From assembly GCA_036365145.1 (NCBI GenBank), contig JAEOAD010000034.1, positions 22,682,001 to 22,746,000 of the forward strand: a DNA stretch of 64,000 nucleotides. Reading direction: 5' to 3'. The notes beneath the pieces are model-generated. The model was not told the DNA's origin, ran no database searches, and saw only the letters and a list, made by a program, of their open reading frames with translations. The DNA is from Orientallactaga sibirica. Lineage: Eukaryota; Chordata; Mammalia; Rodentia; Dipodidae. Both the position numbers and the translations under genes were made by a program. Of the stretch, positions 58,240-64,000 are shown piece after piece; the stretch's first letter is position 1; each line of letters starts with the position of its first letter.

Positions 58240-60318
58240 CGCCCTCTTTCTCTCTCTCAAATAAATAAATAAATATTAAAATGTTTAAAAATAAATAAAT
58301 AAAAATAAAGTGTTGGTTCCTCTCACACTTTTTAGGATCATACAACACTAGGACTTAGAAAACCTTCGTCTAGCCCATGTTTAGTGAGATTGTTAAAAAC
58401 AAACCATAAAAATAAGGTTTCTCATTATGGAAAGCTATATGGAAACCCCTGAAAAGGATGACCATAGACCTCCCAACAGACCCAGTTATTCCCTTACTGG
58501 GCATTTACCCTAAAGGCTCCAAGCCTCAGATCAGAGAGATATGCTCAACCATATTTATAGCTGCTCAATTCATAATAGCTTAGAACTGGAATCAACCCAG
58601 ATGTCCAGCATTAGATGAATGTATAACAATGATGTGGTATATCTATACTATGGAACTCTATGTAGCAGCAAAGAAAGATGAAATAATGAAATTCGAAAAA
58701 AAAAATGGTCGAACATGTAACAGATTGTCCTCAGTGAGCTCACCCAATCACAAAAAGATAATCATCGCATGGTCTTATTTATCTGTCGCTCCTAACCTGA
58801 ATCTACCTGAGATGCTGCCAAACCTAATAAGCACTCTGAGGACCAGACAATAGGGAGGGTGGGATGAGAGGGAGGGTGAGGGTCGAAGGGAGCAAGAGGG
58901 TGGGAGGGAGGGTAAGAGGGGGACACAAATAGGGACCCAAAAGGAAATGATACTATAAAACGCTATATGCTGAACAATAGGCTAAAACATTGGTCCTTCA
59001 GCAGGCCCACGGGGGGAACACCTGAACCACAGGAAACTGGAGAGAACATCATGAAGACCAACCTTAATCTTTTCCTGTTTCTCTCTCTCCCTATCCCTCT
59101 CTCTCCCCTCCCTCTCCTTTCTCCCTCTCTCTCTCTCTCTCTCTCCCTCTCCTCTCTATACTCACTTTCTCTTTTATATTACCTATCTTTTTCTTCCTCC
59201 ACCTTCCTTGGCACTGACTTATAACTCCCAGTACAAGCATGGGGTTAACTTTCACAATGAGCTGTTGATCCGAGAGACCTACAAGGTTTCCAAAAAAGAC
59301 AGATTTCTGTCAGAGTTCTTAATGACCCACCGAAGGTTAAGGGTAAGACCCTACTGTCAAAGATAGCATATGCAGGTGAGATAAAACATGGAGAGACCTG
59401 GTCGGAATCTGGAAGAGGGTCAGTCCCCAGACAGTTAGCTAGTCTAGTGCCAGAGGGTGCTACACGAGTGACTGGGGGAAAATGACCGACATCTGTCCAA
59501 ACAACTCACAGTTTAAGCTACCCAGCAGGAAACAACATGATGCAATGCTCAAACAAGTGCAGTAGTGGCACACAGCCATGGTGGGTAACCAACTGCTCTT
59601 AATTTGACTAGTAGATCCACTCAGTGGAATGGAATTCATTGCTGGCACTGGGAAATTAGTCAAAGCCATGTACAAAAAATGAGCACAGTCTCCAATCAAG
59701 TTCCCACCAAATGTGGGCTAGAAGAGGGCCTACGCATATAAAATTCACTATAAAATAACTATGGCCATTCCATCTATCTAGTACTAACTTCTCTCTCCAT
59801 TAGAGAATTTGCTTATCTTTTTCAGAGGGACAATGAACCTGAAGGAAGGATCATCCTATCACACCTCACCAGGGCCCCAGCTGAAAGCATAGAGTAATGT
59901 GGGGAAAGGGCAAGAGTACAACTTACATGGGTCTGGTGAGTCAAACCTGGGTCCTTAGGCTTCAAGAACTTTTTGTAAGCAAGCACATTAATTGCTAAGC
60001 CATCTCCCCAGCCCAATTCTGTTTGTTTTTAAACAATGTGGCTGTGATTCACAAAATTTGATTTTATGACCCATGAATAATGGGTCTGTGTAATGAATCT
60101 TTCAGTCAAGGAAACTGAACCCACATGGAGGTGATTTGCTAAGGTATGCAGCTAATAGAAGCAGAGCTTATTTAGAACTTTAGGAGACAAATCCTCCTAC
60201 TTGCCTACCATGAAGAAAAAAAATGAACATGGGTCCTGGGGAATCAAGCCTTGAACCGGGGTCTAGAGTTTGTTTTCAGTGGCTAGGGGTCCTGGCATGC
60301 CTATTCTTTCTCGCGCGC

Positions 60319-60357
<39 letters not shown>

Positions 60358-60384
60358 CCTCTTTCTCTTGCTCTCTCTCAAAAA

Positions 60385-60423
<39 letters not shown>

Positions 60424-61480
60424 ATGGGAGAGATGGCTTAGCATTAAGCACGTGCCTGTGAAGCCTAAGGACGCCGGTTCAAGGCTTGACTCCCCAGGAC
60501 CCACATAAGCCAGATGCATAAGGTGGCACATGCATCTGCAGTTCATTTGCAGTGGTTGGAGGCCCTGGCATGCCCATTCTCTCTCTCTCTATATATATAT
60601 ATATCTGCCTCTTTAACTCACTGTCTGTCGCTCTCAAATAAATAAACAAAAAATTAAATAAATAAATAAAAATATTTTTAAAAAACAGAACTAAATATGG
60701 TGGCACATGTTGTTATCCTAGCACTTAGAGACAGAGACAAGATCAAGGTTTCAAGGCCAGCCTCTGCTACATAGTTTGGAGGCAACCTGGGCTACATGAG
60801 ACTATGCCTCAAAACAATAAACAAAAGGAACTGAGGAGTTGGCTCAGCAGCTAAGAGAGCTTGCCATGTAAGTATAAGGACCTGAGAGGACTTGATTCAC
60901 CCTGAGTTGGATCTTCAACACCCACATAAACAAGTGGGATGGTCACATACACCTATGATCCCAGTCCTGTACAGAGCAAGACAGAAAAATCAGAGTATCG
61001 CTGGGGCTCCCTGGTCAGCCAGTCTAACTATAAAAAGAGAAGCACCAGATCCAGTGAAAGACTCGATGTCAATGAGCAATAAATAAGGATATTCAATGAT
61101 ATCCTCTGGCCTCTACACATGTCCATGTGTGTGCACATGGGGCACATACATCTGCGCGCGCGCTACACACACACACACACACACACCAAAGGAAAATGAA
61201 AAAATATAGAATAGACTAGAACAGAACAGAAAATATCAGTGTACCTCCCTTTTATAATCAGAGAGATCATTCCATGATCCTTTTGCTCTAAAATCTATTT
61301 CTTGTTTTATTAATTTTTGGGGGGGTTTTTTGAGGTAGGGTTTCACTCGAGCCCAGGCTGACCTGTAATTCACTATGTAGTTTCAGGGTGGCCTCGAACT
61401 CACAGCAATCCTTCTACCTCTGCCTCCCAAGTGCTGGGACCAAAGGCGTGTGCCACCATGCCCAGCTTGTTTTATTAATT

Positions 61481-61511
<31 letters not shown>

Positions 61512-61725
61512 CAAGGTAGGGTCTCACTCTGGCCCAGGCTGACCTGGAATTAGCTATGTAATCTCAGGGTGGCCTCAAACTCATGGCGATCCTCCTACCT
61601 CTGCCTCCCGAGTGCTGGGATTAAAGGCGTGTGCCACCACGCCCAGCTGTTTTATTAATTTTTAAGTTAGCACACAAAAGAATAGTTTCCATTATGACAC
61701 ATTCACCATATATATACATATATAT

Positions 61726-61781
<56 letters not shown>

Positions 61782-62478
61782 ACACACACACATACATTCT
61801 ATTTTGGGAATGGAGAGATGGCTTAGTGGTTAAAGTGCTTGCCTGTGAAGCCTAAGGACCCAGGTTTGATTCTCCAGGTCCTGTGTAAGCCAAATGCACA
61901 TGGTGGCACATGTGTCTGGAGTTCATTTGCAGTGGCTAGAGGCCCTGGTGTGCCCATTCTCTCTCTCTCTTTCTTTCTTTCCCTCTCTCTGTTTCTAATA
62001 AATAAAATGAAAAAGAAAAAGTTTTTAAAGTCTATTTTATTTTACCATGTATCATAGTTTTAAAAATTTGAAAACATCAGGCTAGATGACATTAATTCTC
62101 ATTTTAGGTCTGGCATGCCTGCTTATTTCTCTGACTGTGAAATGAGAATGTTTATTTAGAATAGCTAAACCTGCTCTGTAGATAAAGAAATGTCTCCTCT
62201 TTCCAGACCTCCACAAATCAATCCCATATGTCTGGATATCTGAAAACAACATAGGATGTAAAGCCTAGAGCCCAACATACAGTAAGAGCCAATATGCTAC
62301 ACAATTCTTATCAGGCTCATTATTTATATTATAGGAACACTAAATAGTTATGTTAAAGGGAAAATATTCCCACCAGTGAAGAGAAAGCATAGAGGAAGTA
62401 ACTTTTTAATCTGAACTTACTTTGGTAGGTCTATTCTTATGGCTGATCACGCCTTTGGCAGGTAAACCCTTCTGGGGC
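43775..62478 (-). CDS. C9orf43: C9orf43 orthologue, spliced, 5' incomplete (12 exons)
   Basis: Exons in transcript order: 62478-62421, 57730-57630, 53421-53358, 51735-51560, 50912-50762, 50163-50073, 49844-49696, 49093-49039, 48170-48133, 46186-46082, 44519-44453, 44013-43775. All have AG acceptors and GT donors, and the phases agree from end to end, giving one open frame of about 430 codons to a TAG at 43777-43775. The human protein is about 460 residues, so roughly one short 5' coding exon is missing, presumably beyond position 64000. The product has no domain I recognise. It is rich in Lys, Gln, Pro and Ser, with a basic patch, a PPPTP stretch, two poly-Q segments and an acidic C-terminus. 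The name rests on synteny with RGS3, matching length and poly-Q content (C9orf43 is, from memory, a known CAG-repeat gene), not on an alignment. The molecular function is unknown. Confidence 0.7.
44099..44325 (+). repeat. B2/DIP SINE in last C9orf43 intron
   Basis: Opposite orientation to the gene. Confidence 0.8.
44453..44519 (-). CDS. C9orf43: C9orf43-like exon k
   Basis: 67 nt, acceptor GATGAATTTTAG|, donor TAGAAC|GTAAGT. It reads [15 protein letters not shown] then DFFTSLE plus one base. A clean acidic/aromatic exon with good splice sites. Confidence 0.85.
44925..45655 (+). mobile_element. LINE-1 3'UTR split by three B1 elements
   Basis: L1 pieces at 44925-45052, 45200-45226 and 45546-45655 read through in order once the three B1 copies between them are removed. 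Ends GGAAGCTGTCAATAAAAATG. Inside the intron between C9orf43 exons k and j. Confidence 0.7.
45053..45546 (+). repeat. Three B1 SINEs inside an L1 3'UTR
   Basis: 45053-45199, 45227-45362, 45383-45546 (A-run of 26 in the last). Each is bordered by L1 3'UTR sequence. Confidence 0.85.
45836..45976 (+). repeat. Old B1 SINE
   Basis: ACTAGGTGTGGTGGTATAGA start. Confidence 0.55.
46082..46186 (-). CDS. C9orf43: C9orf43-like exon j, polyglutamine exon 2 (Q8)
   Basis: 105 nt, acceptor CCAGGTTACAG|, donor GAGCAGCAG|GTAAAA. It reads [12 protein letters not shown], eight Gln (seven CAG, one CAA), then a Glu/Gln-rich segment with EQLEQE twice. Phase 0 in and out. The pyrimidine tract is weak. The sequence around the acceptor matches exon g (TGGTYACCAGGTYACAG in both), suggesting an old duplication. 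Confidence 0.6.
46216..46393 (-). repeat. (CCA)n and B1 SINE upstream of poly-Q exon 2
   Basis: (CCA)n 46223-46241 (GGT repeats in the transcript), then a reversed B1 to 46393. This G-rich stretch stands where a pyrimidine tract would be expected for exon j. Confidence 0.75.
46548..46772 (-). repeat. B2/DIP SINE, variant subfamily
   Basis: Reversed; CTCF-like core mutated (GTCCCCTTAAGTGC). Confidence 0.75.
47020..47152 (+). repeat. Old B1 SINE
   Basis: TTTGAGACCAGCCTGAGTTA; diverged. Confidence 0.55.
47153..48120. other. C9orf43 intron, mostly unique
   Basis: A MER5-like stretch may lie at 47480-47605 (AGAAATTCTGACCCAATAGG). No exon with matching phase found. Confidence 0.4.
48133..48170 (-). 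CDS. C9orf43: C9orf43-like micro-exon i (tentative)
   Basis: 38 nt, acceptor CAATCATCAG|, donor GATCAG|GTAAGG. It reads [12 protein letters not shown] after completing the split codon, and ends in phase 0. The donor is good but the acceptor lacks a clear pyrimidine tract. An upstream AG at 48234-48235 has a better tract, but its only open frame does not match the incoming phase. Joining exon h straight to exon j puts a stop in frame, which supports an exon here. Confidence 0.55.
48530..48673 (-). repeat. Old B1 SINE
   Basis: Reversed, short internal losses. Confidence 0.7.
49039..49093 (-). CDS. C9orf43: C9orf43-like exon h
   Basis: 55 nt, acceptor TTCCTTACGTCAG|, donor TTTAC|GTAAGC. It reads [18 protein letters not shown] plus one base. 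Phase 0 in, phase 1 out. Confidence 0.75.
49167..49530 (+). repeat. B1 then B2 SINE
   Basis: B1 49167-49305, B2 49321-49530. Between exons g and h. Confidence 0.85.
49696..49844 (-). CDS. C9orf43: C9orf43-like exon g, polyglutamine exon 1 (Q19)
   Basis: 149 nt, acceptor TGGTCACCAG|, donor AAACAG|GTAGAG. In the frame set by exon f it reads HRKQR, then 19 Gln (15 CAG, 4 CAA), then LQLQQ, then five Lys-Gln pairs, then [10 protein letters not shown]. The other two frames would give poly-Ser or poly-Ala. The Gln reading is supported by phase on both sides. It ends in phase 0. The CAG runs are short and CAA-interrupted, which usually stabilises length. Confidence 0.8.
50073..50163 (-). CDS. C9orf43: C9orf43-like exon f (weak donor)
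   Basis: 91 nt. The acceptor is strong (GTGTTTTTCCTGTAG|). The product starts [20 protein letters not shown] and ends in phase 1. The donor, TTTCAG|GTGCCA, is poor after position +3. It is chosen because only this end gives the phase that puts the next exon in its glutamine frame. A B2-type SINE sits about 100 nt upstream of the acceptor. Confidence 0.65.
50266..50515 (-). repeat. B2/DIP SINE, variant, with CTCF-like motif
   Basis: Target duplication GAAACCAGTGTTTT at about 50258-50271 and 50518-50531. GACCACAAGGGGGCGCA on the minus strand at 50393-50377. Confidence 0.85.
50762..50912 (-). CDS. C9orf43: C9orf43-like exon e
   Basis: 151 nt. The acceptor is strongly pyrimidine-rich (GTCTCTGTCCTCTTTAG|) and the donor is CTGCAA|GTAAGA. 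One base completes the split codon (Cys), then 50 codons follow beginning [18 protein letters not shown] and ending [14 protein letters not shown]. It ends in phase 0. No known domain. Confidence 0.85.
51075..51245 (+). repeat. MIR-like ancient SINE
   Basis: ATTGAGTGCTTACTCTCTGT, TTACAACATCCCAGGG, AATTTTGCTAATGAGGG and GAAGCAGAAAG in MIR order. Confidence 0.55.
51560..51735 (-). CDS. C9orf43: C9orf43-like exon d
   Basis: 176 nt, acceptor TTTCTTCCAG|, donor AGTG|GTGAGT. It encodes 58 codons plus two bases. The product begins [15 protein letters not shown], has a [16 protein letters not shown] stretch and ends [11 protein letters not shown]. Good splice sites and codon-like composition make this one of the firmest exons. 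Confidence 0.85.
51862..51985 (+). repeat. Old B1 SINE
   Basis: GGGAATGGTGGCTTACACTT; ends GAGACCCTACC. Confidence 0.65.
52060..52370 (+). repeat. B3-like SINE, long form
   Basis: Contains ATCCACCTCTGGCCTCCCCA and a CA-rich end. Confidence 0.5.
52420..52785 (+). mobile_element. LTR-like relic
   Basis: AAGGAGGTGGTAGGAGG, TTTAGAGGAAGTAGGTGATG, CATGAACCAAAACAAATC and GTATTTTGGTCACAGTAAT parallel the 19 kb relic. Lies between C9orf43 exons c and d. Confidence 0.45.
52925..53105 (+). repeat. MIR-like ancient SINE (low confidence)
   Basis: TTACCCAAGGCCACA and GAGTTCAAGTTGTAAACCCA fit MIR; diverged. Confidence 0.35.
53358..53421 (-). CDS. C9orf43: C9orf43-like exon c (basic patch)
   Basis: 64 nt, donor TTAAAG|GTGAGT. 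Two acceptors 9 nt apart, at 53421 and 53412, keep the same frame, so a three-residue NAGNAG-like difference is possible. The product contains [18 protein letters not shown], which could act as a nuclear localisation signal (inference). It ends in phase 0. Confidence 0.75.
53853..54052 (+). repeat. B2/DIP SINE
   Basis: Well preserved head with GGTTCGATTCC B box. Confidence 0.85.
54062..54376 (-). repeat. Two reversed B1 SINEs in series
   Basis: 54062-54228 and 54229-54376. Confidence 0.85.
54562..54712 (+). repeat. B1 SINE
   Basis: Ends CTACCTCAACTCCCCCCCC instead of an A-tail. Confidence 0.8.
54812..54875 (+). repeat. Left direct repeat flanking TAF5L retrocopy
   Basis: About 62 nt beginning AAAGTGAAAAAGAAATTC and ending near ATGTAGGCC. 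It matches 57152-57214 with only a few differences. Confidence 0.85.
54876..57150 (+). pseudogene. TAF5L: Processed pseudogene of TAF5L
   Basis: An intronless copy of TAF5-like (PAF65-beta, WD40 subunit of the SAGA/PCAF complex). The order is: GC-rich 5'UTR (54876-55062), ATG at 55063, recognisable CDS to the final ENQEH and TGA (56704-56706), 3'UTR, and an A-rich tail of ATT/AATAAA repeats to about 57150. Lesions: a loss of about 13 nt near 55103 that shifts frame; an extra segment of about 150 nt at 55188-55337; small frame damage at the following VQSES; loss of about ten residues after the TDYQLY motif; Trp to TAG at 56042-56044; a 7-nt insertion at 56216-56222; loss of about 230 nt at about 56270 (WD repeats 2-3); Arg to TGA at 56410-56412. 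The longest intact piece is 55364-56041, the N-terminal TAF5-NTD2 region. It cannot make a full protein. Confidence 0.93.
55188..55337 (+). other. Extra segment inside TAF5L retrocopy (trapped cassette exon?)
   Basis: Lies between codons for MAANL and the following VQSESG, where the human protein is continuous. It contains in-frame stops and no SINE or L1 signature. It begins AAAGGGGTCCCAG and ends CAGGAACTCC. Confidence 0.6.
57152..57214 (+). repeat. Right direct repeat flanking TAF5L retrocopy
   Basis: Second copy, directly after the A-rich tail. Shared landmarks are TTCTTGAGG, TGGTAATAAGAAAGCTGA and TGTAGGCC. Far longer than the usual 7-20 nt LINE target duplication. Confidence 0.85.
57218..57358 (-). 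mobile_element. LINE-1 3'UTR fragment
   Basis: Reverse complement of 21955-22105 (GATCATGACATTAAACTGAA region). It directly follows the right repeat of the TAF5L retrocopy. Confidence 0.65.
57359..57490 (-). repeat. B1 SINE, 5' end missing
   Basis: Reversed, T-run of about 36, with a tandem TATTCACTA duplication. Confidence 0.8.
57630..57730 (-). CDS. C9orf43: C9orf43-like exon b
   Basis: 101 nt. The acceptor CTGTCTCTTAG| lies 7 nt upstream of a second AG; only the upstream one keeps the incoming phase 0 frame open. The donor is GCAAG|GTGAGC. The product starts [13 protein letters not shown] and contains [18 protein letters not shown]. It ends in phase 2. The 4.2 kb intron that follows holds the TAF5L retrocopy on the opposite strand. 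Confidence 0.8.
57839..57998 (+). repeat. B1 SINE
   Basis: Flanked by AAAAAGTTTACGATG and AAAAAGTTTACAATT. Confidence 0.85.
58040..58305 (+). repeat. B2/DIP SINE
   Basis: (CT)n 58195-58235; AAATA-rich tail. Confidence 0.85.
58390..59925 (+). mobile_element. LINE-1 3' end (second family)
   Basis: 58430-58850 matches the L1 ORF2 C-terminus (CTTACTGGGCATTTACCC, ACCATATTTATAGCTGCTC, TATGGAACTCTATGTAGCAG), with frame damage. It is followed by G-rich and CT-rich 3'UTR and a long unique tail that recurs at 34.67 and 19.77 kb. Cut off by a minus B2 at 59932. Confidence 0.8.
59932..60015 (-). repeat. B2/DIP fragment
   Basis: Reversed head region only. Confidence 0.7.
60060..60190 (+). repeat. MIR-like ancient SINE (low confidence)
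   Basis: CAAGGAAACTGAACCCACAT, GATTTGCTAAGGTATGCAGC. Confidence 0.35.
60228..60680 (+). repeat. B2 fragment then full B2
   Basis: Rearranged B2 60228-60424 with (AAAT)n 60382-60424; B2 60426-60680 with (AT)n in its CT tract (60591-60604). Confidence 0.75.
60690..61190 (+). repeat. Old B1 and long B3-like SINE
   Basis: B1 60690-60822; B3-like 60828-61190 with ATATCCTCTGGCCTCTACAC; GCGCGCGC and (CA)n at 61154-61185. Confidence 0.55.
61317..61650 (-). repeat. Two reversed B1 SINEs at one target
   Basis: 61317-61466 and 61480-61648; TTTTATTAATTTTT precedes, separates and follows them. Confidence 0.85.
61708..61797 (+). repeat. (TA)n-(CATA)n-(CA)n microsatellite
   Basis: Compound dinucleotide run abutting a B2. 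Confidence 0.9.
61807..62020 (+). repeat. B2/DIP SINE
   Basis: CT tract 61960-61995. Confidence 0.85.
62030..62420. other. Unique intron sequence next to C9orf43 exon a
   Basis: AT-rich; no second exon found. Confidence 0.5.
62421..62478 (-). CDS. C9orf43: C9orf43-like exon a (first seen in window)
   Basis: 58 nt. The acceptor is a T-run followed by AG and the donor is AAA|GTAAGT, a near-perfect consensus. Only one of three frames is open. It reads [19 protein letters not shown] and ends in phase 0. The first base completes a codon from an upstream exon that I cannot find in the remaining 1.5 kb, which is SINEs and an ancient repeat. Confidence 0.75.
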
Positions 62479-62565
62479 CTAAAAAATGACAGTCCCAAAC
62501 ATGAAACATACAAAAAAAGGCATTGGAATAATAAAGTTAGTGCTTTAAATAAAAGTGTTCTAAAA

Positions 62566-62880
62566 CTGGGCGTGGTGGCACATACTTTTAATCCCAGCTC
62601 TTAGGAGGCAGAGGGAGGAGGATCACCATGAGTTTGAGGCCAAACTGGTACTACAAAGAATTCCTGGACATCCAGGACTATAGAGAGACTCAACCTCAAG
62701 AAAACAAATGATTAGGGCCAGGCATGGTGGCTCACACCTTTAATCCCAGCACTCAGGAGGCAGAGGTAGGAGGATCGCCATGAGTTCGAGGCCACCCTGA
62801 GACTACATAGTGAATCCCAGGTCAGCCTGAGCTAGAGTGAGACCCTACCCTCAAAATAAGTAAATAAATAAATACAGGGG
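62566..62880 (+). repeat. Two B1 SINEs
   Basis: 62566-62700 (diverged) and 62717-62872. Confidence 0.8.
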
Positions 62881-62954
62881 TTCCTTCACAATAATATCTT
62901 TTATCAAAGTCAACCCATAGGTATATTATCAATGAAAGTTTATTAAGTACCTTT

Positions 62955-63108
62955 TCTTTTTTGTTTGTTTTGTTTTTCAAGGTAGATCTCACTCTAGTCC
63001 AGGCTGACCTGGAATTCACTGTGTAGTCTCAGGCTGGCCTCGACCTCACAGCAATCCTACCTCTGCCTCCCGAATACTGGGATTAAAGGCATGCACCACC
63101 ATGCCTGA
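62955..63108 (-). repeat. B1 SINE
   Basis: Target duplication TATTAAGTACCTTT at about 62939-62952 and 63109-63123. Confidence 0.85.
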
Positions 63109-63216
63109 CTATTAAGTACCTTTGATGGTTCAAATACACCACATATAGATTGTTATGTATCTTTACCACAATTGAACAGAAAGCCAGAGGCAGAGGAAAT
63201 ATCTGTTTAAAATGCT

Positions 63217-63600
63217 CTTGGCTTAGGGAGATGGCTTAGCAGTTTAAAGGTGCATGCTTGCCAAGCCCACTAGCCTGGGGTTCAATTCCCCAGCACCCAT
63301 GTAAAACCAAATGCAAAAAGTGACACATGTAGGATGGAGAGATGGCTTAGAGGTTAAAGCACTTCAGCCTGTGAAGCCTAAGGACCCATGCTCTCCAGAT
63401 CCCACATACGCCAGACACACAAAAGGTGAGGCAAGTGCAAGATTGCACATGCCACTAGGTGGCATCTGGAGTTCGATTGCAGTGGCTGAAGCCCTGGCAC
63501 GCCAATTCATTCTCTCTCTCTATCTCTCTCTCTCTAAAAAAAAAGTGGAGCATGCATCTAGTGTTCGTTTGCAGTGGCAAGGGGCCCTGGTGTAGCTACA
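63217..63600 (+). repeat. B2 split by a variant B2
   Basis: Outer B2 63217-63330 and 63546-63600. Variant copy 63332-63545 with GCCACTAGGTGGCAT at 63451-63465. Confidence 0.75.
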
Positions 63601-63764
63601 CACAAATACTGATATACAGTTGCAATTTAAAAAATAATTTTTTAAAAAACCTAAACTGCTCTGCACCCAACTCTCCACAATTACAATGTTCTAATCAATC
63701 AACCTATACACATTTTAACATGGGTGTGGCTTCCCCCACCTCTCCCCACCAACTTTCACAAACT

Positions 63765-63885
63765 CTCTTCATTATAAGTCAGTTCCCAGAGCAGATACCA
63801 TGCTTGTTTTGTTCCCTGTTCTGTCTCCCCGTGTCTTCAATACTGCATGGCACAGAGAAGAAATTTGGGCATCTACTAAATAAGT
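63765..63885 (-). repeat. Ancient mammalian interspersed repeat
   Basis: Minus strand TTTCTTCTCTGTGCCATGCA and GGAACAAAACAAGCATGGTA; related to 26075-26265. Confidence 0.4.
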
Positions 63886-64000
63886 GACTATGGTGACCTC
63901 CACCTCCTTCCTTCCTCCTCCATCAAAGTTGAGCTTTCCCATCCACCACTGTCTCTGAGTGCTCATTCTTCCAGATATCCCTAGCACTGCTTGTCCCTGC

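Noticed and set aside
1..64000. tRNA genes at the many tRNA-like A/B boxes
   Set aside because: They are heads of B2-type SINEs followed by CT tracts and A-rich tails; no cloverleaf with acceptor stem.
1..64000. CRISPR-like or other regularly spaced arrays
   Set aside because: Repeats are dispersed SINEs and simple tandem arrays. No spaced direct repeats, and the genome is mammalian.

Overview
The window is mammalian, almost certainly from a rodent. Two SINE families dominate. One is a 7SL-derived B1. The other is a tRNA-derived SINE of the B2 superfamily that has an A-box-like head, a B box close to GGTTCGATTCC, a CT-rich tract and an AATAAA-rich tail. This B2 type looks like the one in dipodoid rodents (jerboas, Jaculus-like, the DIP element). 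The species is inferred from repeat style alone. B3, ID, MIR, LINE-1 and LTR-like remnants fill much of the rest.

Two real protein-coding loci are on the minus strand, in the order expected from human 9q32 and mouse chromosome 4 (POLE3 - C9orf43 - RGS3). From 62.5 kb down to 43.8 kb there are twelve exons with consensus splice sites and mutually compatible phases. They encode about 430 residues ending in a stop, and I read them as the C9orf43 orthologue (mouse 4933430I17Rik); the first coding exon or exons lie beyond the window. The product is low-complexity and Lys/Gln-rich, with two separate polyglutamine exons (Q19 and Q8) that look like an old exon duplication. Further along, at 13.6-13.8 kb and 11.5 kb, are two alternative 5' exons of RGS3. 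One continues the long N-terminal isoform. The other carries its own ATG in a CpG island. Both end in the same phase and would splice to the same downstream RGS3 exon, which is outside the window, so 1-11.4 kb is RGS3 intron.

At 54.9-57.15 kb, inside a C9orf43 intron and on the opposite strand, is a decayed processed copy of TAF5L. It keeps the whole transcript layout (GC-rich 5'UTR, CDS, 3'UTR, A-rich tail), is flanked by an unusually long direct repeat of about 60 bp, and carries an extra segment of about 150 nt that may be a trapped cassette exon.

Layout: 1-11.4 kb RGS3 intron full of SINEs, including an ancient L1 split by three B2 insertions. 11.4-13.8 kb RGS3 5' exons and CpG island. 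14-43 kb intergenic or upstream RGS3 sequence with SINEs, L1 3' ends, LTR-like relics and microsatellites. 43.4-62.5 kb C9orf43 with nested repeats and the TAF5L retrocopy. 62.5-64 kb SINEs and an ancient repeat upstream.

I found no self-contained novel system such as a defence island or gene cluster. The most interesting material is the poly-Q exon pair, the RGS3 alternative 5' ends, the TAF5L retrocopy with its long repeat and trapped exon, CTCF-like motifs carried by a B2 subfamily, and several nested insertions with readable target duplications. All splice and identity calls come from reading the sequence; nothing was aligned or searched.
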